Assembly: GCA_022799175.1 (NCBI GenBank) | Contig: JAAWNY010000026.1 | Coordinates: 1-38,766, forward strand | Origin: Lachnospiraceae bacterium | GTDB taxonomy: Bacteria; Bacillota; Clostridia; Lachnospirales; Lachnospiraceae | Reading direction: 5' to 3' | DNA length: 38,766 bases | In this document: in pieces, positions 16,753 to 24,414 of the stretch | Position numbering within the stretch: position 1 is the stretch's first letter | How the letters are laid out: the number at the start of each line of letters is the position of its first letter | Notes under the pieces: model-generated | What the model was told of the DNA's origin: nothing | Databases searched by the model: none | Seen by the model: only the letters and a program-made list of their open reading frames with translations | Translations under genes and position numbers: made by a program

Positions 16753-17463
16753 TTAATCGCTGATATCCGCAATATGGTTTAGCATATCGGTCATGGCTTC
16801 TGCCGGGCTTTGATTGCGGATGGCATCCAAAATAGCCTGATGCATAGAGACAATTTTTTCAATGGTTTCGGAAAGGACAGAGATTTTCGAAAGTGCTTCC
16901 CGGGTTTGGATTTCACAGGTTTCTGCGATGGCAGCCATGGCCGTGATCATTAAAGGATTGTGTGTGTAGGCGGCAATGGCTTCGTGAAAACTACGATCTA
17001 AAATGGCAATTTGTTCATAGTTATTTTCCTGTTGAGCATTTATTAACTGTTCTTGAATCAATTGCAATTGTTTGTACTCTTCCGGGGCGGCCCGCTCAGC
17101 AGCCAGAGCAGCATTTTGTCCCTCCAGCATCAGACGAAATTCCAGAAAATTTTCCTGGCTGGTACCCTGAATGACAGATTTTAAAGGGGTCGCTTGCAAG
17201 ATGGCAGAATAACTATTGACGATCGTGCCACGTTTGCTTCGCGTCACATAGCCAGATAATTCTAGTCCTTTATATGCTTCCCGGATTGTGCTTCTACCGA
17301 TGGAAAGTTGTTCACAAAGAACCGATTCGTTGGGAAAAATATAACCTTCCGGAATTTCGCCCGTTTGGATAAGCTGGCTGATTTTTTCATATATCATGTC
17401 AGACATGTTTTTTTGAGGACGCACATTTAATAGATCTTGTAGTTGATGAATGGGATTAGACAT
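16753..17463 (-). CDS. FadR/GntR family transcriptional regulator with FCD domain
   Basis: A 236-residue regulator. The N-terminal GntR winged helix spans about residues 18-85, with the recognition region LSIGRSTIREAYKGLELSGYV and the wing motif SKRGTIV. The C-terminal all-helical FCD domain carries acidic and His residues able to bind a metal and a carboxylate effector (DRSFHEAIAAYTHN and later HQAIL). AGGAG stands about nine bases before the ATG. The gene has a perfect-consensus promoter, and an operator-like palindrome sits just downstream of the -10, so autorepression is likely. Typical effectors for this family are sugar acids, lactate or amino acids; the ligand here is unknown, and no metabolic target is adjacent. 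Confidence 0.92.
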   Translation of the reverse strand: MSNPIHQLQDLLNVRPQKNMSDMIYEKISQLIQTGEIPEGYIFPNESVLCEQLSIGRSTIREAYKGLELSGYVTRSKRGTIVNSYSAILQATPLKSVIQGTSQENFLEFRLMLEGQNAALAAERAAPEEYKQLQLIQEQLINAQQENNYEQIAILDRSFHEAIAAYTHNPLMITAMAAIAETCEIQTREALSKISVLSETIEKIVSMHQAILDAIRNQSPAEAMTDMLNHIADISD

Positions 17464-17490
17464 GATATGGGTTCTCCTATAAATTGTGTG

Positions 17491-17501
17491 TTGTCATACA
17501 A
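17491..17501. promoter_or_regulatory. operator-like palindrome, proximal
   Basis: TTGTCATACAA fits the TnGTnnnACnA half-site pattern recognised by many FCD-type GntR regulators. It lies immediately downstream of the -10 of the regulator's own promoter, a position suited to autorepression. Confidence 0.6.
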
Positions 17502-17506
17502 ACATC

Positions 17507-17535
17507 ATTATAATACCGAAAGAAATATGTGTCAA
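17507..17535 (-). promoter_or_regulatory. consensus promoter of the FadR-family gene
   Basis: On the minus strand TTGACA (17530-17535) and TATAAT (17507-17512) are separated by exactly 17 bases, a full match to the housekeeping sigma consensus. They lie about 45 bases before the start codon at 17463. Confidence 0.85.
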
Positions 17536-17578
17536 AGGGATTTTTAGAAATGGTTGAAAGTGGTTGGTTTTATCTATG

Positions 17579-17589
17579 TTGTCCTACAA
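17579..17589. promoter_or_regulatory. operator-like palindrome, distal
   Basis: TTGTCCTACAA is a second match to TnGTnnnACnA. It is centred 88 bases from the proximal copy and upstream of the regulator's promoter. Two sites this far apart could support looping or cooperative binding. Confidence 0.45.
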
Positions 17590-17604
17590 GAGATAAGATG
17601 ATTT

Positions 17605-17621
17605 GAGGGGACATGCCCCTC
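17605..17621 (-). terminator. possible weak terminator of the peptidoglycan-binding protein gene
   Basis: A 6-bp GC-rich stem (17605-17610 with 17616-17621) and 5-base loop lie three bases past the stop codon on the minus strand. The following sequence is AT-rich but has no clean T-run. Confidence 0.3.
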
Positions 17622-17624
17622 CGG

Positions 17625-18899
17625 TTAACCATATAATTCTCCAATGCCGGACACTGCCACGTAGATATGAGAAATCTTGTACCAGGTGGCAAAATCGATC
17701 ACGCCTGTTTGTGGAAGTCCAAAAACCGATTGAAACGTCTTTACCGATCTTGCCGTAGCTGGACCATAAATGCCGTCAGGAGTAATGCGGGGAATGGCAG
17801 AGTAAACAGTGGCGATGGCATCGAGTTGTTCTTGTACTTGCCGGACTTTCTGGCCAGAAGAACCAAGATTTAAATTGTATCCAGGCCAGGAAGCGGGAAT
17901 TCCGGAAATTTCTTCAGCAGTGTTAATATACATATTATCGCCATAAAAGTTTCGGATAATTTCGATGGGACTATAGCCCTGTTCGCCTAAATCGCACGAT
18001 CCCCACTGAGTCATCCATCCACGATGCAGGCACTGAACCTGACGACCATCGCAATACTGCGTCAGAATGGGTTGCCGAACTTCTGGTCGGGATAAATAAT
18101 TGTCAAAAATTTCATCTACTACTAGAGAAATACTTTCATAAATATTTCTTCCATAAATCCATTTGTGATCAAAAGCAGTAGAAGAGGTGATGGTAAAATC
18201 ATATCCCCGATTCCGATAGTGCTCCGTATAAACCCGGTTCAGTGTAAAACTCATGATGGCCAATACATTGGCAGTGATGGTAGATTGAGGCCAGGTAGCA
18301 TAAATCTCACTGGAAGCCACGTTTTTGATGTAATCCCGGTAAGGAACATAATAATTTTTGGCAGTAGAATCGGTAGGAACTCCATCATGAACGACAATTG
18401 TTTGAGGAACAACTACGCGGCTAAGTACAATTTCGCCGCTTTCTCCCACTGGTTGAATCTCCGGTTCTGCGATTTTAGGAGGATAGTTGCCATATAAAGT
18501 ATGTTCCGGAATCACAATTGGATTTTCTTCTGGCGCTGGATCGGATTCTGGTTCTAGCCGTACTGGCTGAATTGCTGTCGCTGTTGGCAAAATTTCTGTA
18601 CCAGAAATCCATGTGGTTTTAAACCCTGGTGCAGAAATCTGTAGATTATATTCCGAATATGGCTGCTGATCTCCGGGCTGCAGGCTATAATCCAATGGAG
18701 GTGCCGGCAAAGAAACTTGTTCCGTTTGCCCGGAATTATTGGTAACGACTTTTTCTATGGTACTGTCTGGTTCTCCGGTATAGGAGATCGAGACAGTGGC
18801 ATTTTGGATGGGGAAATTGTTTTCAATATTGACAACATTTACTTGTAAAAAACCACGGGAAGAAGAATCGGTGGCAGTGACAGAAAAGTCTTTTTTCAT
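17625..18899 (-). CDS. SpoIID-like and peptidoglycan-binding domain protein
   Basis: A 424-residue three-part protein. Residues about 15-115 form a beta-rich, carboxypeptidase-regulatory/transthyretin-like domain. About 120-180 is a Pro/Glu-rich linker. About 183-330 resembles the SpoIID/LytB domain (YVPYRDYIKNVASSEIYATWP and the QVQCLHRGWMTQWGS block). About 343-410 is a PG_binding_1 domain (LNLGSSGQKVRQVQEQL, PDGIYGPATARSVKTFQ). No signal peptide or membrane helix is evident, odd for a wall-binding protein. The frame is open to 18941, but ATG 18899 has CGAGG six bases upstream. The role may be in spore or wall maturation; this is inference. Confidence 0.78.
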   Translation of the reverse strand: MKKDFSVTATDSSSRGFLQVNVVNIENNFPIQNATVSISYTGEPDSTIEKVVTNNSGQTEQVSLPAPPLDYSLQPGDQQPYSEYNLQISAPGFKTTWISGTEILPTATAIQPVRLEPESDPAPEENPIVIPEHTLYGNYPPKIAEPEIQPVGESGEIVLSRVVVPQTIVVHDGVPTDSTAKNYYVPYRDYIKNVASSEIYATWPQSTITANVLAIMSFTLNRVYTEHYRNRGYDFTITSSTAFDHKWIYGRNIYESISLVVDEIFDNYLSRPEVRQPILTQYCDGRQVQCLHRGWMTQWGSCDLGEQGYSPIEIIRNFYGDNMYINTAEEISGIPASWPGYNLNLGSSGQKVRQVQEQLDAIATVYSAIPRITPDGIYGPATARSVKTFQSVFGLPQTGVIDFATWYKISHIYVAVSGIGELYG

Positions 18900-19028
18900 A
18901 GAAACCTCGAGCAAGAAATGATTATAGAAAATATACGCCATTTAGAGGGAGAATATGTATTTTACAAAAGATAAAAATTAAGAAAATAAAGAATTCTCTG
19001 GGAACTGCAAAGAATTTTAAATAACTGC

Positions 19029-19057
19029 TTGAAATGAAAAAGGAAATCATGTATAAT
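19029..19057 (+). promoter_or_regulatory. carAB promoter
   Basis: TTGAAA (19029-19034) and TATAAT (19052-19057) are separated by 17 bases, a strong housekeeping promoter. Transcription would start near 19064-19066, leaving a leader of about 170 bases before carA. Confidence 0.8.
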
Positions 19058-19063
19058 CTTACC

Positions 19064-19236
19064 AATTTGGGCAAAAATCCGGTGATAATTTCCGGCGCCC
19101 TTTCCAGAAAGCTGTTCTATGGTTTTCTGCGCATCCCTCAACCCAGGAGTTGACCTTACGATTTCTGCCAGTACAGATGTCGGATTTTGTGTCAACTGCT
19201 CATGACAATGGATAAAGAAAGGATTGATTCCCATCT
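19064..19236 (+). promoter_or_regulatory. carA 5' leader with alternative pairing segments
   Basis: An untranslated leader of about 170 bases. GGGC and GCCC flank a CCGG/CCGG hairpin at its start. Further on, GTTGA at 19149-19153 can pair with TCAAC at 19138-19142, or as GTTGAC with GTCAAC at 19191-19196; these pairings exclude each other. That is the form of an attenuation switch. No T-run terminator and no PyrR-binding consensus were found, so the mechanism is unproven. Confidence 0.35.
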
Positions 19237-20373
19237 ATGAAAGCGTTTCTCATATTGGAGGATGGAACCGTATTCTGTGGCAACAGTATTGGTTCTGACA
19301 GAGAAGTTATCAGTGAAATCGTATTCAACACATCTATGACCGGTTATCTGGAAGTCCTTACCGATCCTTCCTATGCGGGACAAGCGGTAGTGATGACGTA
19401 TCCGCTGATTGGCAACTATGGTATTTGTACAGAAGATATGGAGTCCGACAGGCCATGGCCGGATGGTTTTATTGTCCGTGAATTATCTCGAATCCCCAGT
19501 AATTTCCGGAGCGGGGACACGATTCAAAACTTCTTGAAAAATTATGATATTCCAGGTATCTGTGGTATTGATACAAGAGCCCTCACTAAAATTTTAAGAG
19601 AAAAAGGTACGATGAATGGCATGATTACGACTCATGTCTATGAAGATTATGCAGAACCAGTGATGCGAATGAAAAATTACCGGGTAACGGGGGTGGTAAA
19701 GGCTACTTCCTGTAAGAAAAAATATATTTTTGATCCGCTTGTTTCAGAAAGTTCACTATCTGTGGACAGGAAAGAGAACCGTTTGCAAACATGTGCCGGT
19801 GAGGGCAGAAAGGTGGCTCTTCTGGATTTGGGAGCTAAGAAAAATATTGCCCGTTCTCTCGCAAAACGGGGATGCAAAGTGACGATATATCCCGGATATA
19901 CTCCGGCAGAGGAGATCCTAGCGGCAAATCCAGATGGAATCATGCTTTCGAATGGTCCTGGAGATCCGAAAGAGAATGTGGAAATCATCCGTGAGATCCG
20001 CAAACTTTATGAATCCAATGTGCCGATTTTTGCCATTTGTCTGGGACATCAGCTGATGGCGTTGGCCACAGGCGCAGATACTTATAAATTGAAATATGGT
20101 CACCGGGGCGGAAATCATCCGGTAAAAGATCTGACTACGGGAAGAGTATATATTTCATCCCAGAACCATGGATATGCCGTGAATCCGGAAAGTCTGAATC
20201 CGCAGGTGGCGACACCGGCATTTGTCAATGTCAATGATGGAACAAATGAAGGTTTAAAATATATAGGAAGGAACATTTTTACGGTACAGTTTCATCCGGA
20301 AGCCTGTCCGGGTCCCCGGGACTCTGGTTATCTGTTTGACCGGTTTATCGAAATGATGGGAGGAAATCAATAA
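19237..20373 (+). CDS. carA: carbamoyl-phosphate synthase small (glutaminase) subunit
   Basis: Glutamine amidotransferase subunit that releases ammonia from glutamine and channels it to CarB, for pyrimidine and arginine synthesis. It is 378 residues. The N-terminal CarA domain has LEDGTVFCG, EIVFNTSMTGYLEVLTDPSY and GICGIDTRALTK. The class I amidotransferase domain has NGPGDP, the nucleophile Cys in AICLGHQLMALA, and the catalytic His in VQFHPEACPGP. The ribosome binding site is poor (AAGGA about 13 bases upstream), which may matter for control. Its stop overlaps the carB start by one base. Confidence 0.97.
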   Translation: MKAFLILEDGTVFCGNSIGSDREVISEIVFNTSMTGYLEVLTDPSYAGQAVVMTYPLIGNYGICTEDMESDRPWPDGFIVRELSRIPSNFRSGDTIQNFLKNYDIPGICGIDTRALTKILREKGTMNGMITTHVYEDYAEPVMRMKNYRVTGVVKATSCKKKYIFDPLVSESSLSVDRKENRLQTCAGEGRKVALLDLGAKKNIARSLAKRGCKVTIYPGYTPAEEILAANPDGIMLSNGPGDPKENVEIIREIRKLYESNVPIFAICLGHQLMALATGADTYKLKYGHRGGNHPVKDLTTGRVYISSQNHGYAVNPESLNPQVATPAFVNVNDGTNEGLKYIGRNIFTVQFHPEACPGPRDSGYLFDRFIEMMGGNQ

Positions 20374-23300
20374 TGGCAAAGAATCCAGATATTAAGAAAG
20401 TACTGGTCCTTGGTTCTGGTCCGATTGTGATCGGACAGGCAGCAGAGTTTGATTATGCAGGTACTCAGGCATGCCGTTCCCTGAAGGAGGAGGGGGTCCA
20501 AGTGGTGCTGTTAAATTCTAACCCGGCGACCATTATGACAGATAAGGATATTGCGGATCGGGTGTATATTGAGCCTTTGACGGTGGAAGTGGTAGAGCAG
20601 TTGATCCGCAAAGAACATCCAGACAGTATATTGCCCACATTGGGGGGACAGGCCGGACTGAATCTGGCGATGGAGCTGGAAGAGTCTGGTTTTTTAAAAG
20701 AGAATCAGGTGCGTTTGATTGGGACTACAGCCCTGACAATCAAAAAGGCTGAGGATCGTGAGTTGTTTAAGGAGACGATGGAAAAGATCGGCGAGCCGGT
20801 AGCGTCCTCGGATATTGTGGAGGATGTGGAGGCCGGATTGAAAATTGCAGCAGAAATCGGTTATCCAGTGGTGCTACGTCCGGCATATACGCTGGGAGGC
20901 AGCGGTGGCGGTATCGCCAAAAATCCGGAGGAATGTCGGGAGACTCTGGAAAACGGGTTGCGTCTTTCGCGGGTGGGACAAGTGCTGGTGGAACGATGCA
21001 TCGCCGGATGGAAAGAAATCGAATATGAAGTGATGCGGGACGGAGCAGGTAATGTCATTACCGTTTGTAATATGGAAAATATAGATCCAGTGGGAGTGCA
21101 TACAGGGGACAGCATTGTGGTGGCGCCTTCGCAGACATTGGGAGATAAGGAGTACCAGATGCTGCGCTCCTCCGCGCTCAATATTATTACCGAACTGGGA
21201 ATTACGGGAGGCTGCAATGTACAGTATGCGCTGAATCCAGACAGTTTTGAATATTGTGTGATTGAAGTGAATCCCAGGGTCAGCCGCTCTTCGGCGCTGG
21301 CATCCAAAGCGACTGGCTATCCGATTGCCAAGGTGGCAGCAAAGATTGCTTTGGGGTATACTTTAGATGAGATTAAAAATGCTGTGACGAAAAAGACGTA
21401 TGCCTGCTTTGAACCCATGTTGGACTATTGTGTGGTGAAGATGCCGCGTCTGCCATTTGATAAATTCATTCGTGCGAAACGGACGTTGGGAACGCAGATG
21501 AAGGCAACCGGGGAGGTTATGAGTATCTGCACCAATTTTGAAGGAGCGTTGATGAAAGCGATTCGTTCGCTGGAACAGCAAGTGGATAGTTTGTTTTCAA
21601 ACACCTCATCATCGGTATCAACAGAGGCGCGTGCGAATGGATATGATTTCAGTGGATGGGAAGAGGAAGGGCTGAAAAGGCAACTGGCAAAGGCGGATGA
21701 CCGGCGGATATGGGTGATCGCTGAGGCGCTGCGCAGGGGCATTTCTTGCCATGAGATTCACGAGATTACTCGTGTGGATCGTTGGTTTATTGACAAGTTG
21801 GCGATATTAGTGGAGATGGAACAGACATTGAAGACAGAACCACTGACAGAAGAGCTTTTGCGGGAGGCAAAGCGCCTCGAGTTTCCGGATCGCGTGATAT
21901 CCCGGTTGACAGGTATACCAGTGCAAAAAGTTCGGGATATGCGTTATGACGCAGGAATCCGGGCCGCTTATAAGATGGTGGATACTTGTGCGGCAGAGTT
22001 TGCGGCAGAGACGCCTTATTATTATTCTTGTTTTGATGGGAGCTGTGAGGTGGAGGCAAGCAGCGGGAAAAAGAAGGTACTGGTATTGGGCTCAGGGCCA
22101 ATTCGTATCGGACAGGGGATTGAGTTTGATTTCTGTTCTGTACACAGTACTTGGGCATTTGCCAGAGAAGGTTATGAGACGATCATTGTTAATAATAATC
22201 CGGAAACCGTGAGTACAGATTTTGATATTGCAGACAAGCTGTATTTTGAACCACTGACCCCGGAGGATGTGGAATCTATTGTAGATGTAGAAAAGCCGAC
22301 TGGGGCAGTGGTGCAGTTTGGCGGTCAGACAGCGATCCAGTTGACAGAGGCATTGATGAAAATGGGAGTGCCGATTTTGGGAACTGCGGCCGAGGATGTG
22401 GACGCGGCCGAAGACCGTGAACGGTTTGACTGCATTCTGGAACAATGCCAGATTCCCAGACCGGCAGGACGTACCGTGTTTACGGCTAAGGAAGCCAAGA
22501 TAGCGGCAGAAGAACTGGGCTATCCCGTGTTGGTGCGCCCTTCTTATGTACTGGGTGGACAGGGGATGCAGATTTGCATCAACGATCATGATATTGACGA
22601 ATTTATCGGTATTATTAATCAGATTGCCCAGGATCACCCCATTCTGGTAGATAAATATATTGTGGGGAAAGAAATTGAAGTGGATGCGGTTTGTGACGGA
22701 GAGGATATCTTGATCCCTGGCATTATGGAACATATTGAGCGGACAGGGGTCCATTCCGGTGATAGTATTTCCGTGTATCCGGCGCCAAGCATTACACCAG
22801 CAATAGAAGCAAAGTTAGTGGCTTATACAGAGAAACTGGCGCGAGCCCTCCATGTGAAAGGCATGATCAATATCCAGTTTATCGTGGCCGGTGAGGAAGT
22901 CTTCATCATTGAGGTGAATCCTCGATCGTCGCGGACAGTGCCTTATATCAGCAAAGTGACAGGGATTCCCATTGTACCACTGGCTACGCAGGTGATTTGC
23001 GGGCATACGCTTAAAGAGTTGGGATATGTCCCAGGACTGCAAAAAAAGTCGGAGTATATCGCGATTAAAATGCCAGTTTTTTCTTTTGAAAAGATACGTG
23101 GAGCAGATATCAGTCTGGGGCCAGAGATGAAGTCGACCGGCGAGTGTCTGGGAATTGCGAAAACTTTTAATGAGGCGCTTTATAAAGCCTTTGAGGGAGC
23201 GGGAATCAAGCTGCCAAGACATAAAAATATGGTGATCACTGTGCGGGAATCGGAACATGAGGCAGTAGTGGAGATCGCCCGCAGGTTCCAGAAAGTAGGA

Positions 23301-23618
23301 TATCGGATCTTTGCTACTAGAGGGACAGCAAAGGTTTTAAATGCCAATGGAGTGAAGGCGTTAACCGTGCGGAAGCTAGAACAGGAGTCACCCAATATTC
23401 TGGATTTGATTTTGGGGCATGAGATCGATCTGGTGATTGATATTCCTCAGCAGGGAGCAGAGCGAAGCCACGACGGGTTTGTGATTCGCAGAAATGCCAT
23501 TGAGACAGGAGTGCATGTGCTGACTAGCCTGGATACGGCAGAAGCGCTGGTTACTAGCTTGGAGAACCGAGCAAAAGAATTGCTGTTAGTAGATATCGCA
23601 AGAGTGGAAAGAAGATGA
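20373..23618 (+). CDS. carB: carbamoyl-phosphate synthase large subunit
   Basis: Makes carbamoyl phosphate from bicarbonate, ammonia and two ATP. At 1081 residues it is full length. Two homologous ATP-grasp halves are clear: each begins with KVLVLGSGPIxIGQ and carries the E-(I/V)-NPR metal and phosphate-binding motif (IEVNPRVSRSSALASKATGYP and IEVNPRSSRTVPYISKVTGIP). An oligomerisation domain lies between them. The last about 140 residues are the MGS-like allosteric domain, which binds UMP or ornithine in relatives. It overlaps carA by one base (TAATG), so the subunits are coupled. The only promoter seen for the pair is before carA. Confidence 0.98.
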   Translation: MAKNPDIKKVLVLGSGPIVIGQAAEFDYAGTQACRSLKEEGVQVVLLNSNPATIMTDKDIADRVYIEPLTVEVVEQLIRKEHPDSILPTLGGQAGLNLAMELEESGFLKENQVRLIGTTALTIKKAEDRELFKETMEKIGEPVASSDIVEDVEAGLKIAAEIGYPVVLRPAYTLGGSGGGIAKNPEECRETLENGLRLSRVGQVLVERCIAGWKEIEYEVMRDGAGNVITVCNMENIDPVGVHTGDSIVVAPSQTLGDKEYQMLRSSALNIITELGITGGCNVQYALNPDSFEYCVIEVNPRVSRSSALASKATGYPIAKVAAKIALGYTLDEIKNAVTKKTYACFEPMLDYCVVKMPRLPFDKFIRAKRTLGTQMKATGEVMSICTNFEGALMKAIRSLEQQVDSLFSNTSSSVSTEARANGYDFSGWEEEGLKRQLAKADDRRIWVIAEALRRGISCHEIHEITRVDRWFIDKLAILVEMEQTLKTEPLTEELLREAKRLEFPDRVISRLTGIPVQKVRDMRYDAGIRAAYKMVDTCAAEFAAETPYYYSCFDGSCEVEASSGKKKVLVLGSGPIRIGQGIEFDFCSVHSTWAFAREGYETIIVNNNPETVSTDFDIADKLYFEPLTPEDVESIVDVEKPTGAVVQFGGQTAIQLTEALMKMGVPILGTAAEDVDAAEDRERFDCILEQCQIPRPAGRTVFTAKEAKIAAEELGYPVLVRPSYVLGGQGMQICINDHDIDEFIGIINQIAQDHPILVDKYIVGKEIEVDAVCDGEDILIPGIMEHIERTGVHSGDSISVYPAPSITPAIEAKLVAYTEKLARALHVKGMINIQFIVAGEEVFIIEVNPRSSRTVPYISKVTGIPIVPLATQVICGHTLKELGYVPGLQKKSEYIAIKMPVFSFEKIRGADISLGPEMKSTGECLGIAKTFNEALYKAFEGAGIKLPRHKNMVITVRESEHEAVVEIARRFQKVGYRIFATRGTAKVLNANGVKALTVRKLEQESPNILDLILGHEIDLVIDIPQQGAERSHDGFVIRRNAIETGVHVLTSLDTAEALVTSLENRAKELLLVDIARVERR

Positions 23619-23631
23619 GAAAGGAGTTTCC

Positions 23632-24312
23632 ATGCTGGAAGTAACAGGTCTGTGTAAGTCATATAAAGGAAACAAGGTATTAGAGGAAATCTTTCTGACA
23701 GTACCACCGGGAGAATGCGTGGGGATTGTGGGAAGCAATGGATGTGGGAAGACCACGTTGTTGTCAATCCTGGCAGGAGCAATCCGGGCAGATCGGGGAA
23801 GCATTCTTTTTCATGGCAGAGAGGCGATCGGGAATTCAAAAGTATTTTATGAAGAGGCGGCATATGTACCACAGGAAAATCCACTGATTGAGGAACTTTC
23901 GGTGAGGGATAACCTCTCTTTGTGGTACCGGGGCAGCCGGATGCGTATGGAAGAAGATCTGAAAACGGGAGCTGCAGCAATGCTGGGGATTCGGGAAATG
24001 CAAAAAAAAACAGTATCTACTCTATCTGGTGGAATGAAAAAAAGATTGAGTATTGCTTGTGCATTGTCCAATCATGCCTCGGTACTGATCTTGGATGAGC
24101 CCGGGGCGGCATTGGATCTCGAGTGCAAGGCAGCTATTCGTGAATATCTTGAAAAATACCGGAAAAATGGGGGGACGATTCTTCTGACTTCTCATGAGCT
24201 GCCAGAGTTGTCCATGTGCACGATGATGTATGTGCTTAAAGGAGGAAAGCTGCTTCCAGTGGAGACAAAGCTAGGCGAGAGGGAATTGATTGAGATGTTT
24301 CAAAGAACGTGA
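23632..24312 (+). CDS. ABC transporter ATP-binding protein (ABC-2 exporter type)
   Basis: A short 226-residue ATPase. It has Walker A GSNGCGKTT near residues 35-43, a Q-loop (VPQENPL), the signature LSGGMKKRLSIA, Walker B VLILDEPGAALD and the H-loop TSHE. Its compact form, with no C-terminal extension, is typical of CcmA/DrrA-like exporters. AAAGGAG lies six bases before the ATG. It starts 13 bases after carB, so it may be read from the car promoter. Its likely partners are the two permease genes downstream, past the zinc-ribbon gene. The cargo is unknown. Confidence 0.9.
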   Translation: MLEVTGLCKSYKGNKVLEEIFLTVPPGECVGIVGSNGCGKTTLLSILAGAIRADRGSILFHGREAIGNSKVFYEEAAYVPQENPLIEELSVRDNLSLWYRGSRMRMEEDLKTGAAAMLGIREMQKKTVSTLSGGMKKRLSIACALSNHASVLILDEPGAALDLECKAAIREYLEKYRKNGGTILLTSHELPELSMCTMMYVLKGGKLLPVETKLGERELIEMFQRT

Positions 24313-24330
24313 TAAGAATGTGGTTATCTC

Positions 24331-24360
24331 TTGTAAAAACGGGCGGAGGTGTAGTATAAT
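24331..24360 (+). promoter_or_regulatory. promoter before the zinc-ribbon protein gene
   Basis: TTGTAA (24331-24336) and TATAAT (24355-24360) with an 18-base spacer, 55 bases before the start codon. It would let the zinc-ribbon and permease genes be expressed apart from carAB and the ATPase. Confidence 0.6.
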
Positions 24361-24414
24361 AAGTCCCGTATGGCAAGCGATGGTATGCTTTAAGACATGA
24401 TGGGAGGAAAACGA

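Noticed and set aside
19064-19236. PyrR attenuator or T-box before carA
   Set aside because: No PyrR-binding consensus, no T-box sequence and no T-run terminator hairpin are present.
22092-22754. 220-residue open frame on the minus strand
   Set aside because: It is antisense to the second ATP-grasp half of carB, and its His/Cys/Arg-rich composition is typical of a shadow frame.
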